The translations under genes and the position numbers were made by a program. Positions 27,951 through 45,471 of a stretch of 64,000 bases of DNA are shown piece by piece (the first letter of the stretch is position 1; every line of letters begins with the position of its first letter). Origin of the DNA: Caldilineaceae bacterium (GTDB taxonomy: Bacteria > Chloroflexota > Anaerolineae > Caldilineales > Caldilineaceae); assembly GCA_020634815.1 (NCBI GenBank), contig JACKBA010000002.1:62001-126000 (forward strand), in the 5' to 3' direction. The notes beneath the pieces are model-generated. The model was given only the letters and a program-made list of their open reading frames with translations. It had not been told where the DNA came from and did no database searches.

Positions 27951-29306
27951 ATGCGCATTTTCCTCGACCAAATCGGCTGCCGCCTCAACTACAGCGAAAT
28001 GGAGAGCCTCGCCGGCCAGTTGCGCGGCGCCGGCCATACCATCGTCTCAACGCCGGAGCAGGCCCAGGTCGTCATCTTCAACTCCTGCGCGGTGACGACC
28101 GGCGCCGAACGCGACTCGCGCAAACGGCTTGGCGCGCTCCATCGCGCCAGCCCGGCCGCACGCATCGCCGTGACCGGCTGCTGGGCGACATTGCGCCCGC
28201 AGCAGGCCGCTGCCCAGCCCGGCGTTGCCCTCGTCGCCGCCAACGATCGCAAGGAGATGCTTGCTTCCCTGCTCGAGCCCTGGAGCGCCGAAATCGACGA
28301 TCCGGAGACGCTGGCGCACATGCAGCCCGATGGCAATCCGTTTGCGCACCTTGATTCACCGGGCGAGCGCGCCGCTCGCACGCGCGCTTTCGTCAAGGTG
28401 CAGGACGGCTGCAACAACCGCTGTACCTTCTGCATCGTCACCAGCCTGCGCGGGGAGAGCCGCAGCCGCCCGCTGCGCGCCGTCGTCGACGAGGTGCAGG
28501 CTGCCGCGGCGAGCGGCGTCATGGAGGCGGTGCTGACGGGCGTTCACCTGGGCAGCTATGGCCGCGACCTGCCCGGCGCCGCCGCCAGCGATCTCAAGGA
28601 ACTGGTCGCCGCGCTGCTGACCGATACCGACATCCCGCGCCTGCGCCTGAGCAGCCTCGAGCCGTGGGAACTGGCCGACGGCTTCTTCGACCTGTGGGCG
28701 CGCTGGCCGGGACGCCTCTGCCCGCACCTGCACTTGCCCTTGCAGGCCGGCACGGATCGCCAGTTGCGCGCCATGGCGCGCCGCTGTACCACGGCCAGCT
28801 TTCGCCGGCTTGTCGCCGACGCGCGCGCGGCGATCCCCGACCTCATCGTCACCACCGACCTGATCGTGGGCTTCCCCGGCGAGAGCGAGGCCAATTTCGC
28901 CGAAGGGCTGGCCTTTGTCGAGGAGATGCGCTTCGCCCACGCCCACCTCTTCCCGTTCAGCGCACGCGAAGGGACCGCGGCCGCAGCCTTTGCCGGCACG
29001 GTGTCGAAAGAGATCAAACGCCGGCGGCTCCAGCAGACGCAGGCCGTCGTCGCCGCCACGGGCCGCGCCGAGCGGGCGCGCTTTGCCGGCGGCACGCGCT
29101 CCGTGCTCTTTGAGGGCGAGGGCAAACCGCTTGCCGACCAACCGGGCCGGCTCTGGTTTGGCCTCACCGACAACTATCTGCGCGTCGCCACCGTCGCGCC
29201 GGAAACCGTCGACCTGCACAATGTCCTCATGCCCATAACCCTCGATGGCGTGGAAGGCGACGTCATGCACGGGCGTTTGGCCTCGATCGGCACGTTCGCC
29301 GCGTAA
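27951..29306 (+). CDS. mtaB: tRNA (t6A37-C2) methylthiotransferase, MtaB type
   Basis: A 451-residue radical-SAM methylthiotransferase. UPF0004 cysteines are Cys10 (QIGCRLN), Cys46 (NSCAVT) and Cys77 (TGCWAT). The radical-SAM triplet is Cys154, Cys158 and Cys161 (DGCNNRCTFC). GVHLGSYGRDL, then RLRLSSLEPWEL and HLPLQAGTDRQLRAM follow, with a TRAM-like end. GCRLN and NSCAVT favour MtaB (2-methylthio-t6A at position 37) over MiaB or RimO; the RimO homologue is at 875. It follows Uma2 by 14 bases. Confidence 0.83.
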   Translation: MRIFLDQIGCRLNYSEMESLAGQLRGAGHTIVSTPEQAQVVIFNSCAVTTGAERDSRKRLGALHRASPAARIAVTGCWATLRPQQAAAQPGVALVAANDRKEMLASLLEPWSAEIDDPETLAHMQPDGNPFAHLDSPGERAARTRAFVKVQDGCNNRCTFCIVTSLRGESRSRPLRAVVDEVQAAAASGVMEAVLTGVHLGSYGRDLPGAAASDLKELVAALLTDTDIPRLRLSSLEPWELADGFFDLWARWPGRLCPHLHLPLQAGTDRQLRAMARRCTTASFRRLVADARAAIPDLIVTTDLIVGFPGESEANFAEGLAFVEEMRFAHAHLFPFSAREGTAAAAFAGTVSKEIKRRRLQQTQAVVAATGRAERARFAGGTRSVLFEGEGKPLADQPGRLWFGLTDNYLRVATVAPETVDLHNVLMPITLDGVEGDVMHGRLASIGTFAA

Positions 29307-29460
29307 CACCAGAGACTGGTCATCCGGATAGGCACGTACTTGCCCACCAGTTGGTGCGGCAGCCGTCAATACCCGCTACACTGGATGCGGAGCTATGATA
29401 CGCGCCTGACCGCTATGGCTCCGCCCGACTTGCCATCAACTCTTTCTATGAGATGCAGCC

Positions 29461-30393
29461 ATGACCGCAACGCCACCCATCCACGCCCGACCTATGCGCG
29501 ATAACGCCGACTACTGGCGCATGCGCCGTTTGCTGATCGACACGGTGCCGATCACGCCCATCGCCTTCAACTGGGACATGCGGCGGCTCGACGGCAAGCG
29601 CTTCTACAACGAGGATCTGGATGCGAATCGACTACTGCGGCGTCCCGTCCAACTGTGGGAAAGCGATCAGGGTCAACTGGCCGGCTATGTTCTTGCCGAA
29701 GGCGCCGGCGACGCGCACATACAGGTGCACCCCGACTATCGCTACCTCGAAGGCGAGATGATCGCCTGGGTCGAGGAGGCACTCGCCACCACCAATGCCG
29801 AAAGCGGCCGGCGCGAGCTGGAACTCGTCGTCAACGAATATGATGCGTTGCGCCAGCAACTGCTGGCCGAACGCGGCTTTGTGAAAATGAGCTATGGCGG
29901 GATGTGCCGGCACCTGCGCCTGGGCTACCAGCCGCTGCCGGCGCCCGAACTCGCCGACGGCTACACGCTACGCGCCACCGATCCTGATGACCTGGCTGAC
30001 TGCCGGCGCATCGCCGATCTGCTCAACGCTGCGTTTGGCCGCACCTTCCACAACGCGGCCGAATATCAGAACTTTGCGCGCTTTGCGCCCTGCTTCCGCC
30101 GCGACCTCGACCTGGTGGCGGTTGCGCCTGACGGGAGCTTTGCCGCCTACATCGGCATCCCGTACGACGAGGTGAACCGCCGCGGCATCTTCGAGCCGGT
30201 GTGCACTCACCCAGCTCACCAGCGCAAGGGGCTGGCGCGGGCGCTCATGCTCGAAGGCTTTCACCGGCTGCGCGCCATCGGTGCCATCGACGCGACCGTA
30301 GACACCGGCGACGCCGTGCCCGCCAACGCCTTCTATACCGCCATGGGCTTTACCGAGGCCTACAAGTCGATGGCCTGGCGCAAGGAATGGTAG
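29461..30393 (+). CDS. Tandem GNAT N-acetyltransferase
   Basis: A 310-residue protein with two GNAT-like halves. The first (about residues 8-140) is degenerate (AEGAGDAHIQVHPDYRYLEGEMIAWVEEAL). The second (about 165-310) has the acetyl-CoA site: FEPVCTHPAHQRKGLARALMLEGFHRLRAIG, where Q/R-x-x-G-x-A is motif A, and NAFYTAMGFTEA. The substrate is unknown. It precedes the APH-type kinase by 6 bases, a pairing often seen in small-molecule modification or resistance-like modules; that link is an inference. Confidence 0.82.
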   Translation: MTATPPIHARPMRDNADYWRMRRLLIDTVPITPIAFNWDMRRLDGKRFYNEDLDANRLLRRPVQLWESDQGQLAGYVLAEGAGDAHIQVHPDYRYLEGEMIAWVEEALATTNAESGRRELELVVNEYDALRQQLLAERGFVKMSYGGMCRHLRLGYQPLPAPELADGYTLRATDPDDLADCRRIADLLNAAFGRTFHNAAEYQNFARFAPCFRRDLDLVAVAPDGSFAAYIGIPYDEVNRRGIFEPVCTHPAHQRKGLARALMLEGFHRLRAIGAIDATVDTGDAVPANAFYTAMGFTEAYKSMAWRKEW

Positions 30394-30399
30394 TAGTCC

Positions 30400-31215
30400 A
30401 TGACATCACAGAAAGTGCCCGCCGAGCGGCTCGGCCCGTTGCTTGGAACCGGGCGTACGGCCGAGGTCTACGACTGGGACGATGGTCACGTCCTGAAACT
30501 ATTCCACACCACGATGCCCTTTGCGTCTGTCGCGGCCGAGGCTCGATCCGCCCAGATCGTCACCGCGGCGGGCCTGCCGGTGCCGGCTGCCGTCGATCCG
30601 CTCGTCGAAGTGGACGGTCGGTTCGGCATCATCTTCGCACGGCTCGACGGGCCGACGATGCTGGCGCTGCTGGCGAATGAACCGCAGTGGCTGGAGGAGT
30701 TGGCCGGCCAGTTTGGCGCGCTGCACGCACAGATGCACAGGCACACATGTCGGGAACTGCCAAGCCAGCGCGAGGCACTGGCACGCGCGATCGACTACGC
30801 GCCGGCGCTGCCGGATCATCTGCGCGAGCGCGCCCTGCATCGCCTGGACCGGCTGCCCGGCGGCGCCGCCATCTGCCACGGTGACTTCCACCCGGACAAC
30901 ATCGTGATGACCGCGCAGGGACCGGTCATCATCGACTGGATGACGGCGACGTCCGGCAACCCGGCAGCAGACGTCGCACGCACGATGCTGCTCTTTCGCA
31001 CCGCGGACGCTCCAGAGAGTAACCCCGTGCGGGCAGCCACGCTCGAACAGGCGCGCCACCATTTCTACGCAACCTACCGCCGCGCCTATGCAGAACAGGT
31101 TCACCTTACCGCGGCGGAGACCGACGCGTGGCTGCCGGTCGTCGCTGCTGCACGCCTGGCAGAACAGATCGCCGGCGAGGAAGATCGCCTGTTGTCGATA
31201 GTTGAGACTTTGTGA
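30400..31215 (+). CDS. Aminoglycoside phosphotransferase-family kinase
   Basis: A 271-residue APH/choline-kinase-like protein. Gly-rich loop LLGTGRTAEVYDWDDGHVLKLF with the catalytic-lobe Lys, LPVPAAVDPL, the catalytic loop ICHGDFHPDNIVM (Asp and Asn), and IDWMTATSGNPAADVART for Mg binding. All essential residues are present. The substrate could be an amino-sugar, choline-like or other alcohol; true aminoglycoside resistance cannot be inferred. Likely co-transcribed with the GNAT gene. Confidence 0.83.
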   Translation: MTSQKVPAERLGPLLGTGRTAEVYDWDDGHVLKLFHTTMPFASVAAEARSAQIVTAAGLPVPAAVDPLVEVDGRFGIIFARLDGPTMLALLANEPQWLEELAGQFGALHAQMHRHTCRELPSQREALARAIDYAPALPDHLRERALHRLDRLPGGAAICHGDFHPDNIVMTAQGPVIIDWMTATSGNPAADVARTMLLFRTADAPESNPVRAATLEQARHHFYATYRRAYAEQVHLTAAETDAWLPVVAAARLAEQIAGEEDRLLSIVETL

Positions 31216-31253
31216 GAAGCAACGCGTTGTGGCTTTGCAGAAAGAGGTATTGA

Positions 31254-31532
31254 GTGACCCACGAGATTGATTCCTACCGCTTTCAGAGCGGCATCACCAA
31301 ACGTATGGCCAAGACGTGGATCGGCATGGAGAAGCCGCGCCCGATCCCGTGGACGCCGCTGCGCAAGCCGCTGGCCGAATGCACGGTGGCGCTCATCAGC
31401 TCTGCCGGCATGGCGCTGACCGGCGCCTGCCACAGAGGATATGAACTGCCTCTTTCCCATCGAACGATTGAACGAACTGGGGTAATGTATCTCAAGTGGT
31501 TGAAATTAGAGAGAGGGCGGTCCTCCTGGTAA
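31254..31532 (+). pseudogene. 3'-truncated reductase selenoprotein B (GrdB)-like gene
   Basis: The 5' end looks genuine: GTG 31254 after AAAGAGG, and a reading SYRFQSGITKRMAKTWIGME, then IPWTPLRKPLAECTVALISSAGMAL. That resembles the start of the glycine/sarcosine/betaine reductase selenoprotein B-like family. Family similarity stops at about 31425, and the remaining ~35 codons to the stop are unrelated. The family is normally several hundred residues long, so most of the gene is gone. The loss lies next to mobile-element sequence. Confidence 0.55.
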
Positions 31533-31576
31533 GGTGACGGTGACAAAACCAAACCGAACCAGAAAGGACAGCCCCA

Positions 31577-31770
31577 ATGGCAAGGATAGCGAGAGAGTGC
31601 AGCGGCGTCAAAGTGAACGAAGTGTTGGTAAAGACGGTGGCGGAGGTGCGTGCCGAGGTAAGCGAGCGGTTGGGGCGGGAGTTGGGGCAGGCGCTGGAAA
31701 CGGAAATCGATCTGATGCTGGGTCGTGAGGCGTATGTGCGGCGCGAGAAAGTGGCGAGTTGGGTGGTAAG
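31577..31770 (+). pseudogene. Truncated transposase-like N-terminal fragment
   Basis: An ATG with AAAGGA upstream opens a frame of about 65 codons (KVNEVLVKTVAEVRAEVSERL, then QALETEIDLMLGREAYVRREKVASW). It is charged and helical, like the N-terminal region of several transposase families. It is interrupted at 31771 by the left end of the IS3-type element. I could not name the family; the mobile-element assignment is weak. Confidence 0.35.
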
Positions 31771-31990
31771 GTGGACCCATTTGTCAAGACACAAAATGGG
31801 TCAAGAATAAAGTCCAATCCTCTCTTCCTGGGTGAGATGGTAATGGATAAGAGACGGTGTAGTTGATCCCGATTTGAAGCCTGCGAACTGACGAAAATAC
31901 GATGGATCTGATAGACTGACCGCCGTCTGTGCGGAGGATAGGGCAACGCTGGAGAGCGACCCGAGCGCCGCACGGATGGCGAAGTGGTTG

Positions 31991-32018
31991 GGGCAGAGGT
32001 GATGCGTCATCTCTGCCC
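31991..32018. other. Hairpin in the non-coding left part of the IS
   Basis: Arms 31991-32002 and 32007-32018 pair over 12 positions with one G-T wobble and a 4-base loop. It lies in the 31811-32169 stretch inside the IS, which holds no credible gene. It could terminate transposase transcription or block read-through into the element. Confidence 0.55.
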
Positions 32019-32169
32019 GACGCCCAACTTCTGTGGCAAGTGGTGGGTCGTGGCTGTTGTCCTCTGCAACCAGTTTGCCCAGAAAGCGATAAACTCAAAT
32101 TTCCCATGACCAAACGACCCTGTTGAGAACGTACGCAGGCGGCTGCGCTGGTCCAGTTGACCCACCGGG

Positions 32170-32976
32170 TCAAGACCCATAGACCTTTGCCGGCGTGCGA
32201 TAGCCGAGGCTCTGATGCGGTCGTCGATGGTTGTAGAAGTCAAAGTAGCGGCTGAGGCCGTGGCAGGCATCTTTAGGTGTAACGTAGTCATGCAAGTAGA
32301 CTTCCTCATATTTGAGCGTCCGCCAGAGACGCTCGGTAAAGATGTTGTCCAACGCCCGCCCCTTGCCATCCATGCTGATGCGCACCTCGGCGGCCAGTAG
32401 CCGTTCGATGTACTGCGGGCTGGTGAAATGGCTGCCTTGGTCGCTGTTCCAGATCGTTGGCCTGGCTTGCGCCAATGCTGCATCGACGGCCACCAACACG
32501 AAATCTATGTCCAACGTCTGGTCCAGCTGCCAACTGATCACATAGCGCGAGTACCAATCCAGGACGGCCACCAGATACAGCCACTGTTTCTGTAGGCGGA
32601 TGTAGGTGATGTCGATCCCCCAGACCTGATTGGGGCGGCTGCTGGTGACGCCCCGCAGCAGGTACGGATAGACAACATGCTCCTTGCGCCGCCGGCTCAG
32701 ATTGGGGCCAGGGCTGATGCCTGCGATCCCCATCTCCTGCATGTGGCGCTGGACAGTTTTCCGGCTGATGGTCAGACCATCGTACTGCACCAGGTGTTCT
32801 CGAATCCGCCGCGAACCGTAGAAAGGATAGTCCGTATAGATCTCGTCAATGCGATGCTTGAGTGCCACTTCCTCAGGTGATGGTAGTGCAGGTCGGTAAT
32901 ACAAGCTGGCGCGACTCAGGCTCAACAGCGCAGCCTGGACACGCAAAGGCAGTTCGGCGCCAGCGCCCCATTCCAC
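32170..32976 (-). CDS. IS3-family transposase OrfB (DDE integrase core)
   Basis: 268 residues in the -1 frame relative to OrfA. An HTH_21-like segment (LSRASLYYRPALPSPEEVALKHRIDEIYTDYPFYGSRRI) is followed by the rve integrase core: VWGIDITYI (first Asp), WNSDQGSHF (second Asp), FTERLWRTLKYEE (Glu), then YFDFYNHRRPHQSLGY. The DDE triad is complete, so the enzyme looks active. The true product is probably the OrfAB fusion made by frameshifting. The first Met is only the first in-frame ATG. Confidence 0.92.
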   Translation of the reverse strand: MEWGAGAELPLRVQAALLSLSRASLYYRPALPSPEEVALKHRIDEIYTDYPFYGSRRIREHLVQYDGLTISRKTVQRHMQEMGIAGISPGPNLSRRRKEHVVYPYLLRGVTSSRPNQVWGIDITYIRLQKQWLYLVAVLDWYSRYVISWQLDQTLDIDFVLVAVDAALAQARPTIWNSDQGSHFTSPQYIERLLAAEVRISMDGKGRALDNIFTERLWRTLKYEEVYLHDYVTPKDACHGLSRYFDFYNHRRPHQSLGYRTPAKVYGS

Positions 32977-32989
32977 CAGCGCCAGACGC

Positions 32990-33286
32990 TCAACTCGACT
33001 CAGGCTGGAGGCCAGATTTTTTTTTCAGCCAGTTCACCTGGGTCGTCAAGCGTCCAATTTCTGCATACAGGTCAGTCACCTGTTGTTCGTGATTGCGAGC
33101 ATCCACCATCGCCTGGTCATTCCGGCTGAACAACTCAGGCAGTCTCGTCAACACGATCTTGCGCCACTCCTTGAGTTGCGACGGGTGAATTCCAGTCTCC
33201 GCCGCCAGTTGATTCAGCGTCTTTTCTTCCTTCAGCAGTTCTTTGACGATTTCGGCCTTGTAGGTCGCACTATACTGTTTGCGCAT
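32990..33286 (-). CDS. IS3-family transposase OrfA (helix-turn-helix)
   Basis: 98 residues. An N-terminal HTH_Tnp_1 domain (YSATYKAEIVKELLKEEKTLNQLAAETGIHPSQLKEWRK) is followed by a leucine-zipper-like helix (VTDLYAEIGRLTTQVNWLKKK). It binds the terminal repeats. The frame continues into an A9 run, where a -1 slip fuses it to OrfB. No premature stop, so the element may still be competent. Confidence 0.9.
   Translation of the reverse strand: MRKQYSATYKAEIVKELLKEEKTLNQLAAETGIHPSQLKEWRKIVLTRLPELFSRNDQAMVDARNHEQQVTDLYAEIGRLTTQVNWLKKKSGLQPESS
33017..33025 (-). promoter_or_regulatory. Programmed -1 frameshift site (A9) for OrfAB
   Basis: Nine consecutive A on the minus strand encode the NWLKKK end of OrfA. 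Slipping back one base gives KKNLASSLSRVERLALVEWG and runs directly into OrfB. This is the standard way IS3 elements make the full transposase. Confidence 0.8.
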
Positions 33287-33370
33287 GGTAGTTCAGGACT
33301 TTATTTCAGCCATTTTGAGTGTCCAAATTCCTGGGTCCACTTTAACCGACATTGGGTCAGAATCGGATAA

Positions 33371-33453
33371 TGACGTTTGACGTCTCACGTCTCACGTCTC
33401 ACGTTTGACGTTTGACGTTTGACGTTTCACCTTTCACGTCTCACGCATCACTC
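33371..33453. repeat. Tandem ACGTTTGACGT / ACGTCTCACGT repeat
   Basis: Repeated 10- to 11-base units of ACGTTTG and ACGTCTC type immediately right of the IS. A related-looking tract of ATTACGC units (CGCATTACGCATTACGC) lies at 33602-33641. Neither codes. Together with the hairpin at 33481 they fill most of the 33341-33776 gap. Confidence 0.75.
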
Positions 33454-33480
33454 TTCCGACAACTGAATAGGCGAACACAT

Positions 33481-33517
33481 GAACGATCCCGGCTTTCAGC
33501 CAATGCCGGGATCGTTC
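33481..33517. terminator. Perfect 13-bp hairpin without T-tract
   Basis: Arms 33481-33493 and 33505-33517 are perfect complements with an 11-base loop. No T-run follows on either strand, so it may be a repeat-derived or Rho-assisted barrier rather than a classic terminator. Confidence 0.55.
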
Positions 33518-33601
33518 GCGTTCGTTGGCCGGCCTGGTGCGTGCCTGCAGGGGATGATCACCGCTACCTCGACCTGCGACAGCGCTACCAATCACGCCTC
33601 C

Positions 33602-33641
33602 CGTATTACGCCTCACGCATTACGCATTACGCATTACGCTT
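33602..33641. repeat. ATTACGC tandem tract
   Basis: Units of CGTATTACGC, CTCACGC and three CATTACG copies in a row. A loosely similar ACGTAACACGCAACACGC stretch occurs inside the GH31 gene (about 48440-48465). Confidence 0.6.
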
Positions 33642-33750
33642 CGCACCCGCCTCGACTTTTGAACAGGCGCACGAACGATACCCCCTTATGGACAAAGTGA
33701 CACTTGTCCCCCACCATCAATTACGTGTGCCACTACTATGTGATGGATTT

Positions 33751-33805
33751 CACAATGTAGATTGGAGTGGTGATTCTTGTCACAATATAGCAAAAAAATC
33801 ATACT
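33751..33805 (+). promoter_or_regulatory. Promoter and direct repeats upstream of acyl-CoA dehydrogenase
   Basis: TTGTCA (33777-33782), 17 bases, CATACT (33800-33805). A 10-base direct repeat, CACAATGTAG at 33751 and CACAATATAG at 33781, is spaced 30 bases apart (about three helical turns), and the second copy overlaps the promoter. It could be an activator or repressor site; the regulator is unknown. Confidence 0.5.
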
Positions 33806-33851
33806 ACGACGTTGACGGTAAATCGTTCCCGAACCACAGGAGGCAACCAAC

Positions 33852-35483
33852 ATGGCACTGGATCGCAAGGAACTTGATCAGATTCTCTCCACCCTGACCA
33901 AGTACGCCGACAAAAAGCTCACCCCGGATTTCCTGCTGAAGCTCGACCACGAAGATCGCTTTCCCAATGAAGTTCTGTCCGACCTCTACAACAACATTGG
34001 CCTGCACCTGATCTTTATCGACGAGGAAGATGACGGTCTCGGCGGCGGCGCCTATGACGTCTACCGCGTCTCCGAGGCCATGGCCGGCATCGACGTCGGC
34101 ATTGCGACGGGCGTGCTCGCCACTTTCCTCGGCGCCGATCCCATCGTCGTCGGCGGCACGCAGGAGCAGAAGCACCACTGGATGAGCCGCATCGCCAACG
34201 AGGGGCTGCTGGTCGCCTATGGCGCTACGGAACCGCAGGCCGGCTCCGACCTGGCTCAGCTCACGACCAAGGCCGTGCCGGTGCTGAACGACGACGGCTC
34301 GCTCAAGGGGTACAACATCACCGGCCGCAAGCAGTGGATCTCCAACGGCGGTGTGGCGGAAATTTATACCATCCTGGCCGCGGCGCCCGGCGGCCCGTCG
34401 TGGTTCGTCGTGGAGAAGGACGCCGAAGGATTCTCGAAGAACAAGCCGGAGGACAAGCACGGCATCCGCGCCAGCAACACGGCCGCGCTCTTCCTGGAAG
34501 ATGTCTATGTCGATGCCGACCGGCTCATGGGCGGCGTCGAGGGGCAGGGGCTGGCGCAGGCGCAGGCCGTCTTTGGCTACACGCGCCTGATGGTGGCGGC
34601 TTTCGGGCTGGGTGCGGGCTGGGCAGCGCTCAAGCGCGCGATCAAGTACAGCCAGACGCGCGTCCAGGGCGGCGCCACGCTCAACGAGAAGCAGGGCTAC
34701 ATGGACAAGCTGATTGTCCCCAATGCCGTGCGCCTCGAAGCGGCGCGTGCCTACATCGAGTGGACGGCCGAACGCATCGACGGCGGCGACCCCAACCAGC
34801 AGACCGAGGGCGCCGTCGCCAAATATCTCGCCACCGAGTCCGGCAACAAGGCCTGCGAAGATGCTATCCAGGCGCTGGGCGGCTACGGCTACACCAAGGA
34901 ATACATGGTCGAGAAGTTCAAGCGCGACGTGCGCATTACCACGATCTACGAAGGCACCTCCGAGATCATGGAGTGGACGATCGCCCGCGACCGCTGGCAG
35001 CTTCACCTCAAGACCAAGGGCGCGTATTACAACGACTGGGCCGCGCAACTCGAAACGCTGGCGCGCACGAACAACAACAGCGGCGCAGCCACGGCTGCCC
35101 TGGCCATGCGCGCCATTGCCAACCTCCTGGAGCGGGCGCGCATCGACCGCCTGACCCGCAACCAGCACATCCTCTTCCGCCTGGGCGAACTCATCGCCTT
35201 TGCCGAGACCGCGGCCGTCTTCGCCGACCGTGCCATCAACGACCCGTCGGACGCCCTGCCCTTCAGCCCGGAAACGTTGCAGGTCATGAGTCGCATCCAC
35301 GCCCGCGACGCCGCGCTCAAGATCGCGGCGGACGGGCTGCGCTGGGCCATCGGCGCCGGGCAGAGCGACCCCAACCTGGCCGGCTCGCTCAACCTGCCCG
35401 CCATCTACGCGGCGCAGGCGGGCCTGCTGGAGGATATGGATTTCGTCGGCAAAAAACTCGTCGAGGCGTTCCCGGCTGAGTAA
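33852..35483 (+). CDS. Acyl-CoA dehydrogenase family flavoprotein
   Basis: A 543-residue FAD enzyme that forms or processes trans-2-enoyl thioesters. Blocks: GLLVAYGATEPQAGSDLAQL and GRKQWISNGGVAEIYTILA for FAD/substrate binding, RVQGGATLNEKQGYMDKLI, and the catalytic-Glu region (ITTIYEGTSEIMEWTIARDRW, with the Glu in YEGTSEI). About 150 extra C-terminal residues (after residue 385) are helical, as in longer ACAD types. A strong AGGAGG site precedes the ATG. It lies 185 bases upstream of the megasynthase on the same strand, so a role in adjusting chain saturation is plausible but inferred. Confidence 0.88.
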   Translation: MALDRKELDQILSTLTKYADKKLTPDFLLKLDHEDRFPNEVLSDLYNNIGLHLIFIDEEDDGLGGGAYDVYRVSEAMAGIDVGIATGVLATFLGADPIVVGGTQEQKHHWMSRIANEGLLVAYGATEPQAGSDLAQLTTKAVPVLNDDGSLKGYNITGRKQWISNGGVAEIYTILAAAPGGPSWFVVEKDAEGFSKNKPEDKHGIRASNTAALFLEDVYVDADRLMGGVEGQGLAQAQAVFGYTRLMVAAFGLGAGWAALKRAIKYSQTRVQGGATLNEKQGYMDKLIVPNAVRLEAARAYIEWTAERIDGGDPNQQTEGAVAKYLATESGNKACEDAIQALGGYGYTKEYMVEKFKRDVRITTIYEGTSEIMEWTIARDRWQLHLKTKGAYYNDWAAQLETLARTNNNSGAATAALAMRAIANLLERARIDRLTRNQHILFRLGELIAFAETAAVFADRAINDPSDALPFSPETLQVMSRIHARDAALKIAADGLRWAIGAGQSDPNLAGSLNLPAIYAAQAGLLEDMDFVGKKLVEAFPAE

Positions 35484-35489
35484 GAAGAT

Positions 35490-35650
35490 AAGGAAGAACG
35501 GAGCCACAAAGACACAAAGAACCAAAGGGGCACGAAGCTTTTTTGTCCTCCAATCTTCCAGAGAGATCTGAGCTTCCTGGAAGATGACAACGACACCCTT
35601 TGTGAACCTTAGCGTCTTCGTGTCTTTGTGGCTACTCCCTCTTCTTCCTT
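35490..35650. repeat. GCCACAAAGACAC fold-back repeat (family B), copy 1
   Basis: Left part contains GGAAGAACGGAGCCACAAAG and the right part its imperfect complement (CTTTGTGGCTACTCC, then CTTCTTCC). The whole interval between the dehydrogenase and the megasynthase can fold into one long imperfect hairpin. A second copy is at 53016-53130. It lies directly before the megasynthase ribosome binding site. Confidence 0.75.
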
Positions 35651-35667
35651 CCAAAAGGAGTGAACCA

Positions 35668-45306
<9,639 letters not shown>

Positions 45307-45318
45307 GGGTTTGACGCG

Positions 45319-45407
45319 GAGGACTACAGCGGATTCAGACGGAACGGATGCTTTGCTGTGCGGGGCTTGGCGCAGCATCCGTTGGCGTTACATCCGTTGT
45401 AGTCCTT
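45319..45407. repeat. Fold-back element downstream of the megasynthase
   Basis: Arms 45319-45351 and 45375-45407 (33 bases) pair imperfectly, sharing AGGACTAC, CGGAT and AACGGATGC. The loop is GC rich. It directly follows the megasynthase stop and may serve as its terminator, although no T-tract follows. Confidence 0.65.
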
Positions 45408-45436
45408 CCGTCTTGACTCAGAAGAAAGCCGGTCGG

Positions 45437-45465
45437 TTGACACAAAAGCATAAATATGCTTTGAT
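45437..45465 (+). promoter_or_regulatory. Promoter with embedded palindromic operator
   Basis: TTGACA (45437-45442), 17 bases, TTTGAT (45460-45465). Between them lies a perfect inverted repeat, AAAGCATA-AA-TATGCTTT (45445-45462), well placed for a ribbon-helix-helix repressor. The predicted start is about 45472, the first base of the ATG, so the transcript would be leaderless; no ribosome binding site is present. Confidence 0.7.
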
Positions 45466-45471
45466 GTTTTT

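Larger units (their letters stand above)
31771..33340 (-). mobile_element. IS3-family insertion sequence
   Basis: An element of about 1570 bases. The ends form terminal inverted repeats of about 45 bases, both starting GTGGACCCA with shared GACAC, CAAAATGG and AATAAAGTCC blocks (left 31771-31815, right 33296-33340). Two overlapping transposase frames run right to left with a poly-A frameshift site. A stretch of about 360 bases beyond orfB at the left is unusually long for this family. I see no clear target-site duplication (left flank GGTAAG, right flank TTTAAC). It has interrupted a transposase-like fragment. Confidence 0.88.

Noticed and set aside
31254..31532. The GrdB-like fragment as a real 92-residue protein
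   Set aside because: Homology stops abruptly and the tail is unrelated, next to mobile DNA; a truncated gene is the simpler reading.
31784..32173. A 129-codon minus-strand frame inside the left part of the IS
   Set aside because: No recognisable motif, low-complexity composition, and no ribosome binding site; treated as non-coding.
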